Below, piece after piece: positions 48,161 to 61,226 of a stretch of 64,000 nt of DNA (position 1 is its first letter; each line of letters starts with the position of its first letter). The DNA comes from Nomia melanderi (lineage: Eukaryota > Arthropoda > Insecta > Hymenoptera > Halictidae): contig NC_135007.1 in assembly GCF_051020985.1 (NCBI RefSeq), forward strand, positions 17,702,501 through 17,766,500, in the 5' to 3' direction. Both the position numbers and the translations under genes were made by a program. The notes under the pieces are model-generated. The model was not told the origin of the DNA, made no database searches, and saw only the letters and a list, made by a program, of their open reading frames with translations.

Positions 48161-50192
48161 ATGAACGAGTCGGGGACGTGGGTGCAGGCCAGCGAGGACG
48201 GGAGCTACGAGCAACGGAAACCGAGTCACGTCAGGCGGCTGAATTTCGGTCAGTCGATTCTAACCTTACACGTGGTCAAGCAGTTCCAGGGGCAAAAGGA
48301 CGGCGCGTTATCGCTGGATCGGGACGTGACGACGATACCGTGCACCTCGAAGGGCGAGTTCGTCCGCAAGTGGATCGAGACGCACAGAGATCTGGCCCGA
48401 TTCGACTCGGACGAGTCGGCCTCGACGTCTCCTGTTTTGGCTTCGAGGCCGAGCAAACGCCAGGTACGATCCCCGGTCTCGTGCGACCGCCGGAAACGCG
48501 CCAAAAGGAAAGACGAACGCGAAGGCTCGCGCGAGAGGAAACAGACGGCTGCCGGGCAGCAGCAGCAGCAGCAGCTTCGTCCGCTCGAGAAGAACGCTGC
48601 CGATCGGCTGTCGCGCGACCAGAGAAAGGAAAACGTTCGAAGGAATCTCTTCCGGTCGGAATCGACGGCGGACAGGTTCGTCGAATCCAGTGCCGCTGTG
48701 TCGCCGGTTCTCGGCGGGCGACAGGCTTTCCGCGAACCCAACGGGAAGCGAGTGGACGGCGAGACCTCCGAGAGGAAGCCTTTGCGTCGGATCGAGAACG
48801 AGAACCGAGAGAATCCATGCACCGCGGACACCTCGCCCGTCATCTGCGGCAACTCCTCCCACTATCGGTTCAAGCGAACCAGACCGGACAAGAGCATTCG
48901 CGGGAACCTATTCCGCGGTCAGAAACGACGCGTTCTCGCCAGCGAGTTGGGGGACGGTTCGCGAGAGGACGCCTCGAAGCTGCTTCGACGATCCACGGAA
49001 GAAAAGAAGAATACCGACATATCGGAAGACTCGCCCGGATCGGAATTATCGGTCTCGGAAAAACGGTTGGACATCGAGGAAAGTCCAGAGGACGCGCGAC
49101 ACGCGGAAGGAATCGAGATCGAGATCGAGTCCGTGCGCGAAGGCGACGACGACGGCGAGAGGGAAGACGTCGCGGATCCTAGCGGCGACGAGAACCATCC
49201 CAGCATCCGGATAGAAGACGAGGACACGCAACAACCGCATGCCCTTTCCCTCGTTCGGATGGACGAGAGCTCGTCCACTCGTTCGATCCCCGTCGCGGCC
49301 GGTTCCGCCTGTTCCCCAGCGTCCAACAAAGATTCCGATCGGACGTTCTTCTCGCGAGCGGAACGAACTCGGTGCGCTTCCATCGTCGCGCATCCTTCGC
49401 AACGGATATCGCAGATCTCGTCGCAGGCCAACGCGCCGGGCAACGACGAGTCCGCGCGAACGGGGATTATCAGCGGCGAGGGATTCTCGCCGCGACGAAC
49501 GCGTTCGGACCCGCCGGCGCAGTTCGGTCTCTTAGAATCGACCAAGAAAAGGAAAAAGCCGAAAAAGTAATTCTCGATTTCCCATCGTTTTCCACCCTCC
49601 CGAAGAAAACCGATCGACTCACGAATGTTTTCTCCGTGGTTGTTACAGAGGCAGCTTGTCGGCGAAATTGCAATCGATGATCAGCAGGCAGGGATCGTTC
49701 CTGCGCATATGGAGGCACCACTTTAAGCAGACGACCAAAGACAAGCACGCTCTACCGTACGTTACCGTTCACGCCCGAAAATGCGTGTTCAGCTTCGGCA
49801 GACAGTTCCTGGAGGGAATCGCGACCGAGGATCCGTTCAACCTACTGCCCTCCCTGGGTGATACTCCTTTCCCCAGACTCGTCAACGTCATGACGATTCC
49901 CGAAATCGTCGGCAAGATCGATTCAAGATTTCCGTGCACCGTGCAAATTTTCCCTCCGTGGGACATCTTGGACGAGAAGGAGTTGACCTTGAACGTGACG
50001 TACATCAAAGTCGAAAAACACGACGAAACGACACGCGACGAACAAAACGAGACAGGGAAAACGCGCGTCGAACGATCGATCGTTAAAGAGTTCGATTGCC
50101 TCTGTATTCGTACCGGCACAATGAATCCTACCTGTAGCGATCGCCTCGACAAACCCGACGTTATAGCAAAACTATTCGACGTCGACGAATAG
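48161..50192 (+). CDS. unidentified two-exon protein, disordered N-terminus with conserved-looking C-terminal domain
   Basis: Exons 48161-49566 and 49649-50192 encode 649 residues. The donor AAAAA|GTAATT and acceptor GTTACAG join as KKPKKGSLSAKLQ. Without splicing the frame would stop at 49570. The first two-thirds is hydrophilic and charged, with a short Gln run (about 131-137), basic patches (RRKRAKRK, KKRKKPKK) that could be nuclear localisation signals, and acidic Glu/Asp/Ser stretches. The last 180 residues look folded: SFLRIWRHHFKQTTKDKHAL, then a segment with VMTIPEIVGKI and FPPWDILDEKELTLNVTY. I do not recognise the family. The build of a long basic, disordered nuclear region plus a compact C-terminal domain resembles DNA-repair scaffold proteins, but that is only a guess. 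Evidence for coding is strong: one continuous frame, correct splice join, AATAAA at 50415. Confidence 0.85.
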
Positions 50193-51305
50193 TACCGCGC
50201 TAGGTTACCTTCTTACGAGCGACGATCTAGTCGCGGTCGTATTAACTTTAGTAGTTACATGATTTAACGAGGTCTTGAATTTCGTAGTTTCTCTGATCTC
50301 ATCAACGTAAATTGTTTAATATATAAATAATATATATATATATACGTAAATATATAGAGAGATATGTAGTATATAAATATTATAATATTGTTATTGTTCT
50401 CATGGAAATATTCTAATAAATTTGTTAACAAGCGATCGAATGTCTTGTACAGTATTGTTTGTAAACTTTGAAATCGTACAATTCACGTATATGCAGTGTA
50501 ATTGTTTAATTGTTCGAAAGTACAAGAAAAAAAGAGAGCTGTTCTTTGACTTGTGGCGCCATCCGTGACGAAACGCCGAAACTGCCGAAGAAATTACCGA
50601 CAGCTGAAAAAACTACCTCGCCATGCTAGCGCACTCTACCGGAAGGAAGCGGTAGCCTGGTAAGATCGCAACGTAAAATGATTGTACCTTCGGAGGATAA
50701 TGAATCGCTTCGTCAGCAACTACGATTATTAATTCACCCGTTGAAAACGAAACGCATCGTTTTACATTAATGTAATATATAAACATCTATTTATGAGTTT
50801 ATAATGCAATATTCGAATCTGCTGTATCTACAGTTAGAACAGAAACTATTCGTTTGGTTGTCATCGTTATAGATGGCGGGTGATTCATCATCCGATAGGT
50901 GACATTAAACGTTGAATGTTGTACATCGAACAATTTCGTTAATTGGTACGAGCGCAGTTTGTTATTCTTATGTGAGTTTAACAATTATATTTTATCTCTA
51001 CGATTTAAAGAAACCCGTGACAGATGAAAACTGTGTACGATCATTGCATCGGGATCGAGACTGTGCGTTGCTTTTGCGTGTCATTTCTATTATTATTTAC
51101 ATTTTGATTTGTACTTTCAACAGTCGAATAACACGTAGCACGCTCAACTCTGTGATTTTTATCGAATCTACTCCAAGTTCTACGCTATGGTGTTTTGTAA
51201 ACAATTTTCCTAATGTTTATGACTTTCGTGTCCGCGATCCTAACCTCCAACGTTTGACGTTTAACGCGCTTGATGTTGCTGTAGGATACTGGGCAGGACA
51301 CAATA
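50193..51305. other. 3' UTR and promoter spacer upstream of VPS28
   Basis: AT-rich spacer between two plus-strand genes. It contains a TA-rich run near 50330-50390. No coding exon was recognised. Confidence 0.6.
50415..50420 (+). terminator. AATAAA poly(A) signal of the unidentified gene
   Basis: AATAAA about 220 bp after the stop, in AT-rich sequence. Confidence 0.6.
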
Positions 51306-52014
51306 ATGTCGGTAGCACAAGATCGGCCCGAACTTTACGAAGAGGTGAAACTCTACAAGAATGCCAGAGAAAGAGAAAAGCACGACAATCAAGCAGATTT
51401 GTACGCCGTCGTTAATACTCTGCAACATCTGGAGAAGGCTTACATCAGGGACTGTGTCACGCCGAAAGAATACACTGCTGCTTGCAGCAAACTGTTGGTG
51501 CAATACAGAGCCGCTTTTAAACAGGTAGTTCATTTTGTAAGATACGCGTTAAGGAACTCTCCAAGTTTTTGGATCATCTTAGATTTCGTTTCAGGTGCAG
51601 AGCGATCAGTTTCCTACGATAGATGCTTTTGCCAGGGCGTTTAGACTGGATTGTCCGGCTGCTCTGGAAAGAATCAAGGAAGACAGACCCATCACGATAA
51701 AAGACGATAAAGGAAATACTTCTAAATGTATCGCGGACATTGTATCCCTGTTTATAACATTGATGGACAAATTAAGATTAGAAATCAAAGCCATGGATCA
51801 GCTGCATCCGGATTTGAGAGATTTGATGGACACTATGAATCGTTTGAGCATATTACCGAGCGATTTCGACGGGAAAGAAAAAGTTGCAGAATGGTTACAA
51901 ACATTGAATAACATGTCCGCATCCGACGAGTTATCCGACACTCAAGTAAGGCAACTGATCTTCGACTTGGAAACATCTTACAACGCTTTTAATAAAGTTC
52001 TTCATAACTCCTAA
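51306..52014 (+). CDS. VPS28: vacuolar protein sorting-associated protein 28 (ESCRT-I)
   Basis: Exons 51306-51524 and 51595-52014 encode 212 residues, joined in phase 0 at AFKQ|VQSDQF. The N-terminal part (about 1-110), with RPELYEEVKLYKNAREREKH and LQHLEKAYIRD, is the ESCRT-I headpiece-binding core. The C-terminal part (about 120-212), with LFITLMDKLRLEIKAMDQLH, is the four-helix bundle that contacts ESCRT-II in yeast. VPS28 binds TSG101 and VPS37 to sort ubiquitinated membrane cargo at endosomes. Length fits the family. The start sits in AATAATG and is the first ATG of the matching frame. The poly(A) signal is at 52268. Confidence 0.97.
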
Positions 52015-52267
52015 TCGTGGTAGTTTGGTCGAACCGTGCCGCGTCGCGCTGTACTTTATCTTGTATATCGGTTCGTTCCTTTTGCATTGTCCGCGAACGA
52101 TACGACCGATTATGTTTCTCAATACTGTTTGTTGAATACTAAACACTTTGAAGGAAGAATGAATTTATTGTACGACATACACACTCGCTTACACGGATGT
52201 ACCCGCACGCGCGCGTACACGCAGGCGTACGGTATAGGAAAAAAATATGAAGCGATTGGTACGGTGG

Positions 52268-52273
52268 AATAAA
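52268..52273 (+). terminator. AATAAA poly(A) signal of VPS28
   Basis: AATAAA about 250 bp after the stop. Confidence 0.6.
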
Positions 52274-53588
52274 TCGTGCGTAATTACATATTGCGACGAT
52301 ATGTCGCACGGTGCGCTTTGTTCCACACGTGTGGCAAGGTTAATTCGAGACGCGTTCGTCGCGCCTGCTTTCCGAACGTCCCGAGGTAACGATTTTTCAA
52401 TTGTACCGAGCCTCGCGTAGACACCAAGAAACGCGAAGCGTCGATCAAAGTTGTTTGCGGTAGCGATGGGTCGCGGTTAATCCGCCGCGGTCTAATCGGA
52501 GATTAAGTTTCACAATTTCTCTCTCGCGTTGCACGCCGTCACGAACGCGAAATCTCTCGCTCTCGTAGCCTCCTCGAGCGAAGCGCGTTCTATTCACCGG
52601 AAATTGTGGATCGTAAATCCGTGGATCGTCGATCTAATCTGATCCGTGATCAGCGGAGAAACGTAAAAGCAACGGTGTCGCGCGGTTCGAGGCTGTTGGG
52701 GCCGGATCTTGCGGATAAGAAAATTACGCCGGTCGTTAAAAGCGCAACCGGAGCGTCTCGCGTCGAAGAGTTTTCTCCGTTTTCCACAGAGGAGGGAGAA
52801 TGGGGGGAGCCGAGACGTTTCATTGCGAAACCATCGCGCTACCTCGGACCGTGCCGTTTCGATTTCTACAGGCGAGTCCGAACACAAGACAGGCTTTGCT
52901 TCCTCTCGGCCCGGTTTTGCGGTGAAAGATGAAACTCCGCGGTGAGTCTAGCGTTGCACCACTTTCCTGGCTTCTAGTTCGCTCCACAAGAGGTAACACG
53001 AGGCTTCTCGCGGGCGAACCTATTCTTTCGACGTTTCCCCGTATTCGATGCGCTGCGCATTTCCATCTTTCGGTCTGATTCTTTGCGCTCTCGCGTTCGC
53101 TCGAAGCAAACCGACTCGGAACGGATCCACGGGGCTTCTCACGATCGAACGGCGACACCGATTGCTGTTCGACGGAATAGACGAGAATACCAGAAGAAAA
53201 AGGATAACTACGACCTCGATTCGATTCGCTGGTAACTGGAAGCGAGAACTTCTTTGGTAGGGGATTCGAACGAACGAGCAAGACAGAGATCAAAGTGGGA
53301 AATTCGCGTTCCTTTAAAAGCAGAAGGTACGGGAGACCTCTCCGTGGTCTGAATGCGCGTATTCGTGCATATCAACCGCCGACGAAGGGATTGGATACGC
53401 GTCAGCTGCTCGAAACACGGGCCACGACGAACGGAGGTATTAAACGAAAGCCATCAGAGTGATGAGTATCGGTCCCGCAACGAAAACGACAGGTGGGATG
53501 ATCTCGCATCGTCTGCTAACTCTTCCTCCTTCTTTTCCACGTTTTCATTACCAGCGAACTTTCAAAGAAAACGCGACCTATGTTTTCC

Positions 53589-53636
<48 letters not shown>
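53589..53636. repeat. (TA)n microsatellite
   Basis: About 48 bp of TA with one CA interruption. Confidence 0.9.
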
Positions 53637-53641
<5 letters not shown>

Positions 53642-54228
53642 CTAGACAAAGAGGGAAATAGCTTTCGATTTGCGGCCGTTCGAGTCCGATTTCGTTGCGA
53701 GGGCGAGGACGAGTCAAGAAACGAGAATAGAGAAAAGAGAAAAGAGAATCGTGGACAACGCAAAGATAATGGTGTCTTTCGGTGCGTTTTATTGATCGGA
53801 TACAGTCGTAAATACAATTGGCAAGTTGATCGGCGGTACAATCGAAACATTTATGTACAATTATGTACAACGCTGACGTTGATCCTCCTCGTCGCTGGAG
53901 GAGCGGTTTCACGAGGGTTCGCGCTGCAACATGTAGTTTAAAAGTATTCGCCTTCTTCGTGAACGTTCAGGTATAAAACGATGGAAAACGATGCGAATGA
54001 AAATGTCGCGAATACGCGAGATACGCGAGAAGTTGGGCCGAACGAGGAAAACTGGGGACAACGTGGAAAAAAAGTGGAGGATCCTATCGGGGACTAGAAA
54101 ACATTTACTCGATTCGTTATTTTACGCTAAAGCTGACCAGTTTGCGTGCGTATGTGCATCCTTGCTTGCTTGCTTGCTTGCTTGCTCGCCTGCTTCCTTC
54201 CTTCTTACCTTCTTCCTTCGAAATGCGT

Positions 54229-54234
54229 TTTATT
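54229..54234 (-). terminator. candidate AATAAA poly(A) signal of Trim9
   Basis: Reads AATAAA on the minus strand, about 690 bp after the annotated TAG stop. Confidence 0.4.
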
Positions 54235-54385
54235 AAATACTTATCTATAGAGCTTATGAATCTACGCGAGTACACTTATACGCGTCGATATGGTTAAGAA
54301 GACGATCGCGCGCGCGATCATGGGACGAAGAACACGTCGATTTCCATGCTTTCCCGAAATAGCAGTCTTCGATCGGAGAGACGAT

Positions 54386-54418
<33 letters not shown>
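54386..54418. repeat. (CT)n microsatellite
   Basis: About 33 bp of CT with one TT interruption, probably in the Trim9 3' UTR. Confidence 0.85.
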
Positions 54419-54781
54419 AGTGGCAGTGGTTCTAAACGAGACGAACCTTTCGCGCGTCGTCAAGTTTGTCTGTCCGTTAGAAAGAGTCGTTCCTACTCTC
54501 CCAAGATATTTTCGGTTGTACGAGATCATTGTTCCATGTTCGGTTCGCGTTTCGCGAAGATCGTTCGAGCTGGAATCCTCTTCCTGTATCTTTTCTCTGT
54601 AGTTCGCGCCGCGAAGGTACGCGGAATCGGCGATTCGAAATTGACGGTGCGCGTCAACCGCGTTTCTGGGAGCGAGACGCGACTAGATTTCCGAACACGA
54701 CGAACCGATTCATCGAGGATCGCGGGGAAAAACGGACGAACGTCCGGTGAAACGAGATCGGCCGTCATCGGAGGATTGCCG

Positions 54782-54922
54782 TCAATTGGTCTCGACTAGG
54801 CTCTCTTCGATTATCTTCTCGAGTTGACCGTCGGCGGATTCTCTGAGTCTCTCGAAAAGCTCGGGTCCGGCCGCTCCGACGACTTCCTGCAGCAAGCCCT
54901 TTTTCAGGACGTTTAGGTACCC
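54782..54922 (-). CDS. in-frame extension after the Trim9 stop (candidate readthrough or edited tail)
   Basis: Directly after the Trim9 TAG (54925-54923) the same frame stays open for 46 sense codons to TGA at 54784-54782. It begins GYLNVLKKGLLQEVVGAAGP and ends EKIIEESLVETN. Composition is that of a real protein: two likely amphipathic helices, mixed charge, C/G-ending codons and no arginine-rich chance pattern. It would be translated only by UAG readthrough, A-to-I editing of UAG to UGG, or if the TAG is a sequence error or rare allele. Confidence 0.6.
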   Translation of the reverse strand, partial: GYLNVLKKGLLQEVVGAAGPELFERLRESADGQLEKIIEESLVETN

Positions 54923-57900
54923 CTAGCTCTGAACGATATCGGTCATGTACTCTTCGTGAAGCGCCAACAAATGACGGGGCACGTCGAGAGCCGTGTGCAG
55001 AGTGACGGTCACCCCTCGGTTCAAGCTGACGGCTGGATAAAATACGCCGTATAGATCGCGAAACGCGATCCCTCCTTGCGGTTGGTCGTTGACGAAGAAG
55101 CGAAGCGTGTGGGTCGTGTCCAAATCCAAGAGGACGCCCACCGTCGAGCCCTGCTGCACGCCACCTTCGGTTCTCTGCGCGTGTCCGCCGCCGTGCATGA
55201 ACCAGGAACGCTGCCGGTCTATGTACATGCTCCAACCTTTGTCGTCCTTGCCTGGAAGAGAACGGAAATCGCTCGGGGTACGTGGCTCGCGTGCGCGTCG
55301 GCCGACAAATGCCGGGGAAAACGGGAAAACGGGAAAACGAACGGAGCAGGCCAAAAGAATTAGCTTTACGACTCACCGAGCATTTGATCTCGCGACACGT
55401 CGGCCCTCGCGATGCCGAACGCTGGATCCGTGTCGCTGTGGTAACGGTCGATGGTCAGTTCCCAGTAGTGGACACCCCTCGAAAATCCGACGCTCGAAAG
55501 GACGACTCTGTGCTCGTAGCCCTCGCAGGACGCGCTCATCGCGTCCTCGGATATCGACACCTCCTGCGGTATACCCGTCGATCCGGTCGCCCACGAAAAC
55601 CACGCCACTATCGGCCAGATCAACGGTAATTCCGGATTAATAACCTGCGAGCGCGCGTCGCCTCGCCTCGCGTCGCCTCGCGTCGCCTCGCCTCGCATCG
55701 CCTCGCGTCGCGACGAGTCGAATCGATACTCCGCCGACCATTGTTCTCGTGCAACGGAATCGAATGGACGAATTCGACGCGACATCCACGAACCTTCCAC
55801 CTTCCTATTCGAAACGAGCATTGCGAGTGGACTGCTCGCGACACCGATAACCGATTCTCAAGTTTCGTTGGTCGCGTCTCTTTCGATCGTTCCGTTCGCA
55901 CGGATGGAGGGCGAAACAGAGAAGACAACACCGATGGAATCTTACCCTCCGCTGTTTGAAGACCGATCAGCTCCGAATATTCGCCTTCTCCGGCGCTGTT
56001 GAACGCCCTCACCCTAGCGTTGTACAGAGAGTTGAAGTGCAATCCATCCACGGTGCAGATCGTTTCCCGGCCACAGTATACTTCCTGCGTGCGCGTGGCA
56101 GCGCGCGTACAGAAAATAACGTTTCAATGTCGACTCGTGTTTAGTAAACATTGAATTTGAGAGACATTTCTCTGGCTGTTAGTGGGTAGTAAAGGTGACT
56201 TCTCGAGAATGAAACTCACCCTGAATTCTCCGCCGCATCCGTCGTCCAGCTCCAAGAGGTAGCCCTCGATGGCCGGGCCTCGTTGGCCGCCGCCGCATCC
56301 GGTGATTCCGTGCCCGGGAGGAGGCTGCCAAGCGACGGTCACGCTATTGTTTTCGGCGCTACATTCCTCTGGTATCAATAGAGGTGCTCCTGGTGCTAAA
56401 ATTATTCGCCGTTAGACCATTCGATCGCAGCGGAGTCGCGTTCGACGCGTTCCAGGTTATCGGTGTTCCAGCCGGTAGTTTTCAGCGTTCAACGATTCGA
56501 AGAGGATAAGAGATTCGCGCGTATCGTTCGTAGAAATGGGAACGGAAAGCCGAGAGGCTTTTGTCATCGATAGCGTTCGCACGATTATTCGGCTTTTCGG
56601 GAGGAATCGGATCGATGTCTTTGTCATATCCGCGCTCTGGGAACAACAGTATCGTAAAGCGCGAAATCGCGTTTCTCGTTTCTCGTTTCTCGTTTCTCGT
56701 TTCGCGTGTCGCGTTTCACGTTTCTAAGCTTTGCCGCGCGGTCGGTGCTCGTCCGACCGTGTCAGAGCTCGAGAAACGGGCCGCGGATATCGGATGTCCG
56801 TCTTTCGACGAGCGGACGGACGAGTTATTAGAAATTCAGTTTGGAGAATCGGACGGTGTAATGTTCCCTGGACGTTAATTACCTGCAGTTGGAAATCGCT
56901 CCTCTCCCTCGGTTGCTGCGTCCAACATGAGGCAATCCTTTCTTGTATTCGGTCAACGATAACAACTCTCGAGTTACGAGTACTTTCGAATGTTTAACAG
57001 AGTGTCTTTTGGTTCGGGGAAGCAAAAAACCATGCAGTGAAAAGTGGAGGCCGCGCGTGGCACGTTAAAGACAGCAGCGGAATCGAAGAATCGAATCGGA
57101 TTCGAAGAGAATATTTCGAGAGAGACTCACGTTTCAGCTGGACAAAGGTGAGCTGATCGATGGCGCGTCTGAGCGGCTTGTCGTCGAGCGTGAGATCGAG
57201 CAGAGGTAGCCTCGCGATCTCTTGGACCCCTTCGGCGCCGCCCCACGATCCGGCTGCGTTCGCCGCTCGGACCGAAAGCATGCCGCCGATCTGAAGGAAC
57301 GCCGCGCTGTCCGTTTCCTTCAGAGCCTCGATGCAGAACGTCAGAAGGGCCGTGGTCGCTTGCAAGTGAGAGGCGCATCTGGTTACTTGGTCCCTCAGCG
57401 AACGCACCCTCGCTTCTCTGGTTTGCCGGGCGGCTTCGATCAGCCGAGACTTTCTCGCTTGCAAAACACTCACCAGATTCGCCACTCTGTCTTCGACCTC
57501 TTCTTCCAGAGCCACGCACTCCTCCTATCGACGCGAAACCGTGTCACAACGTCGCCTCGACGCGATTCCGAAACGAAACGGAAATTTCATTCGCTCGACG
57601 AAACGGTCGTTGAACTCTTTTCATCGGCGATCTTTCGAACGCGACGCGTCTATACGTCTCGGTAATTTGTACGACGGGGAAGCCGAGAAAGCTGCTTCCG
57701 TTCGCGCGGGAGCACAAAAAACCGAGGAGGCGAGCATGTTATTAGGTCGTCAAATGTAATTCATTTCCTCCGCCACGGGACGAGGTAAGAGTTTGTATCC
57801 TGCGTAATGTCGGCCGCGCGTTGGTCCGTCTACCAACGAACACGAAGGAGCTGCCGGATGGATCGGCGGAGAAGGCGGAGACGGCGGAGACGGCGGAGAC

Positions 57901-59993
57901 GGCGGGAGCGTGGCGGTATCGGGTGCAATTAACACGGCGTCCTTCCGTAATTTCATGGAACTAGTCTTCCCTTCCCGTCTCCATCCCTCTCCAGCCGTCT
58001 CCGACGCGAAATATAAAGAGGACGCCAACGGCGAATACTCACGTGCACTTTGTCCGTCATTCCTTTGAGCCTCTGAATGAATTCCGTCGTCGAGCGTGCC
58101 CTCTCCGACAGCTGCTGCAAATTCTGCGAGAGTTCCGTCTGCAAAAATATCAAACGGCTAGGGCTATCTTATCAACTGTCGATCTTTCGAACGTTGACGT
58201 TTCGTAAAGTCGCGACTCGCGCGATTCGTCCTCTTCCGAATGCCTCCGGAACAATCGGGAGAAGAGTAGACGCCGCGGCGGGGTTGCGAGCACCCTTTTC
58301 ATTTCGACGCGAGTCGAGTCGGCTGACACCGCTACCGCGATATCTCGTTTTTCAGCGCACCCCAACCAACGATGTTCACCGGCGAGGAAACTGGAACGGA
58401 ATTCCGCGTAAACGCGACGCCTCCTGCCTTTTCGGCGCAACCTCGAACGCGAACGATCCGTCGCGACTACGAGCGAATCGCTAGACTGCTCCAACCGATG
58501 CCCGTTTTCTGTAACGAAGGCGCCGCGATGCGTCGAATGAAAACCAGGCTCGTCGAGCGTTCCTCTGTTCCTCTTGTCCACGAATCACGGTGCGCCGAGG
58601 TTTTCATTAAACCGAGACTGCGATCTTCTTCGTTTACCTTTGCTCGTCCGGCGACAGAAGCGACAAAAGCAACCCACTTCGGACGAACCTTTCGCGATCG
58701 TCGCGGAAAGAAATCCTGATATTCTTTCGAAGAGGAACACCGTCGAAGTTCGTTGAAAACTGTTCGCGATCGTGGAGCGATCGAACGCGGCTCGAGGCGC
58801 GTCCCTTTCTCCTCGACCCCTCGTAAACGTTTCGAGGTAAACACGTCCGAGCGAACCGCCGCGAGACAAGCAACCGGGTATAGGCGAGCTAAGCGTTTCT
58901 CGATACGTAGTACCGTCGAGAATACCTTGGAAACGCCGCCTCGACGTTGAATCGCCTCTGAAAATGTTGTACACGGTACACATAGAAGTTTCATTTGTTC
59001 TGGCAAGGTTCGCCGAACACTGGCACTTAATCGGCCTCGATTGAGACGTCGTTTAATCGAATCGTTTACAATGGCCACGACACCATCCGCCTGTTCGTCT
59101 CGAGCGCGTTCGCCGTTCTCGTCGCATCGCGAGCACGCGTTCGAGTGTTTCCTGAGAGATAACGACGCGTCCCGCATCTCGTTCGAGCGTTTACTCTTCC
59201 GTTGGTTCGATCGATTCGAAAGACGATATAACTGCTCGCGAGTTCGAGGAAATAATCGTTTAGGTTGCAGCCGCATTTCGCATTCGTACGTGTACTCGTA
59301 CTCGTAGAAAGGGAAGGGACGAACCCCGGCAGCTCGTTCGTCATCGATTCGGAGGAAACTCTCCCCTGTTCCCTTTTTCTCCAGCCGTCCTTCTCTCGCC
59401 TGTACTCTTTTCGGGTTCCCCGGTTAACGCCGTTAGCCCCGTCAGCGGCGTTAACCCCGTTAGCGCGCCTCGAGCAACTAAAACGTGACGGTCGCACCCG
59501 TTTTTTGTTCGGCCGCTCGGATAGGCTCGAACGGGGAGCATTTCGATTACGAAATCGCAGAGTATCGCGCGCCGGGAAACGCGCGTCTCGGCGGCGTTGC
59601 CCTCGTTCGCGATCGTTCTGGCAACCGATGGAAGACGGTTCACGGTTCCCGTATAAATTTAGAAAGCGATCCGATCTACGAGAGACTCTCGAATCCGCGC
59701 GGCCCTCGACGCACGACCTTTCGTCCACGTGGAATGGGAATACGGTTCGCTCCCCGCTTTCTAAATCGACTCGTCGTTTTTCCGTGTTTCGTTCGCGACT
59801 CTTTTTCCCGGCGAAATCGTGTTCGAGTTTCGAAACTCGGCACGAACCGCGCGTACTTCGAAACCGCACGCTCTCCAGTCATTGTCTCGGAAAAATCGAG
59901 CACGCCGCGGTTTCCTATCGGAGAGCAGCACCCCTTCCGTCTCCTCCTCGGCCAGCTATCCATCTATCCGCGCGTTCGTCTATCGATCGATTC

Positions 59994-60043
<50 letters not shown>

Positions 60044-61157
60044 CATAATTCGCGACGCGCGTTCCACCTACGACGGGACAGCTGTAATTACGAACGACCG
60101 ACTGTCGACGCGAAACGAGTTGCACGTTCCGCGTTTCGTGCACCGCGTAGAGATTTCCGATGACCGTCGACGACTTTACGGCAGTCGACGACCGTTGACG
60201 TCCGTCGATGCCCCGGTACAAAACGGTGAAAAATAACGAACCGATCGATACGGTTCGGAAGCGAGCGAGCCAACCCTCCGCGCATTCGTTCGAGCAGGAC
60301 GATGTTTCTCGAGTTTATCGAGTCGTCGAGTTTCGACGAACCGAAGCTCCGTTTAGAACCCGATCGACAAAACTCGCCGCGATAAGCCGACAGAACGAGA
60401 AAGGAAACGACGCGACGTTGCGACGACAGCTGCGACAGTCGGAAATTTTCGCATCGGAAGGCAAAAGATTCGCGGGCTGTCCTGCTCGATATTTTTAGAT
60501 GAAAGGGAAGACGGAAACAAACTAACGACCACTCGCTCTCGTCGGACGAAAGGATAGTGCACGGTGATTCCAGCGAATCGTCCAAGGAAGACGAATCGAA
60601 TGATTTTCCACGAGTCGAGCCCTCGAACCCTAGCGCTGCGTTTCTTTCGCTGGAAATAGATCGAGAGTCGCGTCGGGTCGCGACGTTTCGTTCGTCGATA
60701 TCCTTTCGAATATAACGGCCCGCGTACGAGCGGCGTCTAGCTCGAAACGCGAAGCCTGCACGAGAAGACGAATCGCTCTGCGCTACCCTTCTTTCCGCTT
60801 CGCGTCCCTGTACGAAAACCCACTGGCGTAGAACCCGTTACCAACGAACGGAACCGATCTCCACTCGAATTCTAGCGGTCCGTCGTTTCGGAGACGTTCG
60901 CATAGATTATAATCTATACACTAACTCCAGTGTTCGTTGTATACGCCAGTGTTCTCGCTGGGACGACTCACGATGGGCAGAGACCCACCGTGAACCCACG
61001 AACAAGAAAGAAGGGTGGAATTATCGACTGGAGCACGATCCATTTTCCACTGTTAAATTCGAAACGAAATTACACGAGCGGACGGGAAGGGCTGGGGAAG
61101 CGAAGGGAAGGGAAGCGAAGGATAGAAGAAGAAGCAGAGGGGAGACGAAACGCCAGC

Positions 61158-61226
<69 letters not shown>

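Larger units (their letters stand above)
52274..54781. other. convergent spacer with the Trim9 3' UTR
   Basis: No coding exon was recognised. The right part should be Trim9 3' UTR (minus strand), with reverse-complement AATAAA candidates at 54229-54234 and near 53785. It contains TA and CT microsatellites and a CTTG repeat near 54161-54185. Confidence 0.6.

Noticed and set aside
49567..49570. TAA ending the 469-codon frame of the unidentified gene
   Set aside because: The stop overlaps a splice donor. Splicing to 49649 continues the protein in frame into a folded-looking domain.
55608..55650. longer Trim9 exon 6 beginning upstream at the CTCGCAG acceptor
   Set aside because: With the incoming phase it gives an immediate TAA. 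The acceptor CCGATAG at 55608-55610 restores EVAWFSW, collinear with TRIM9.
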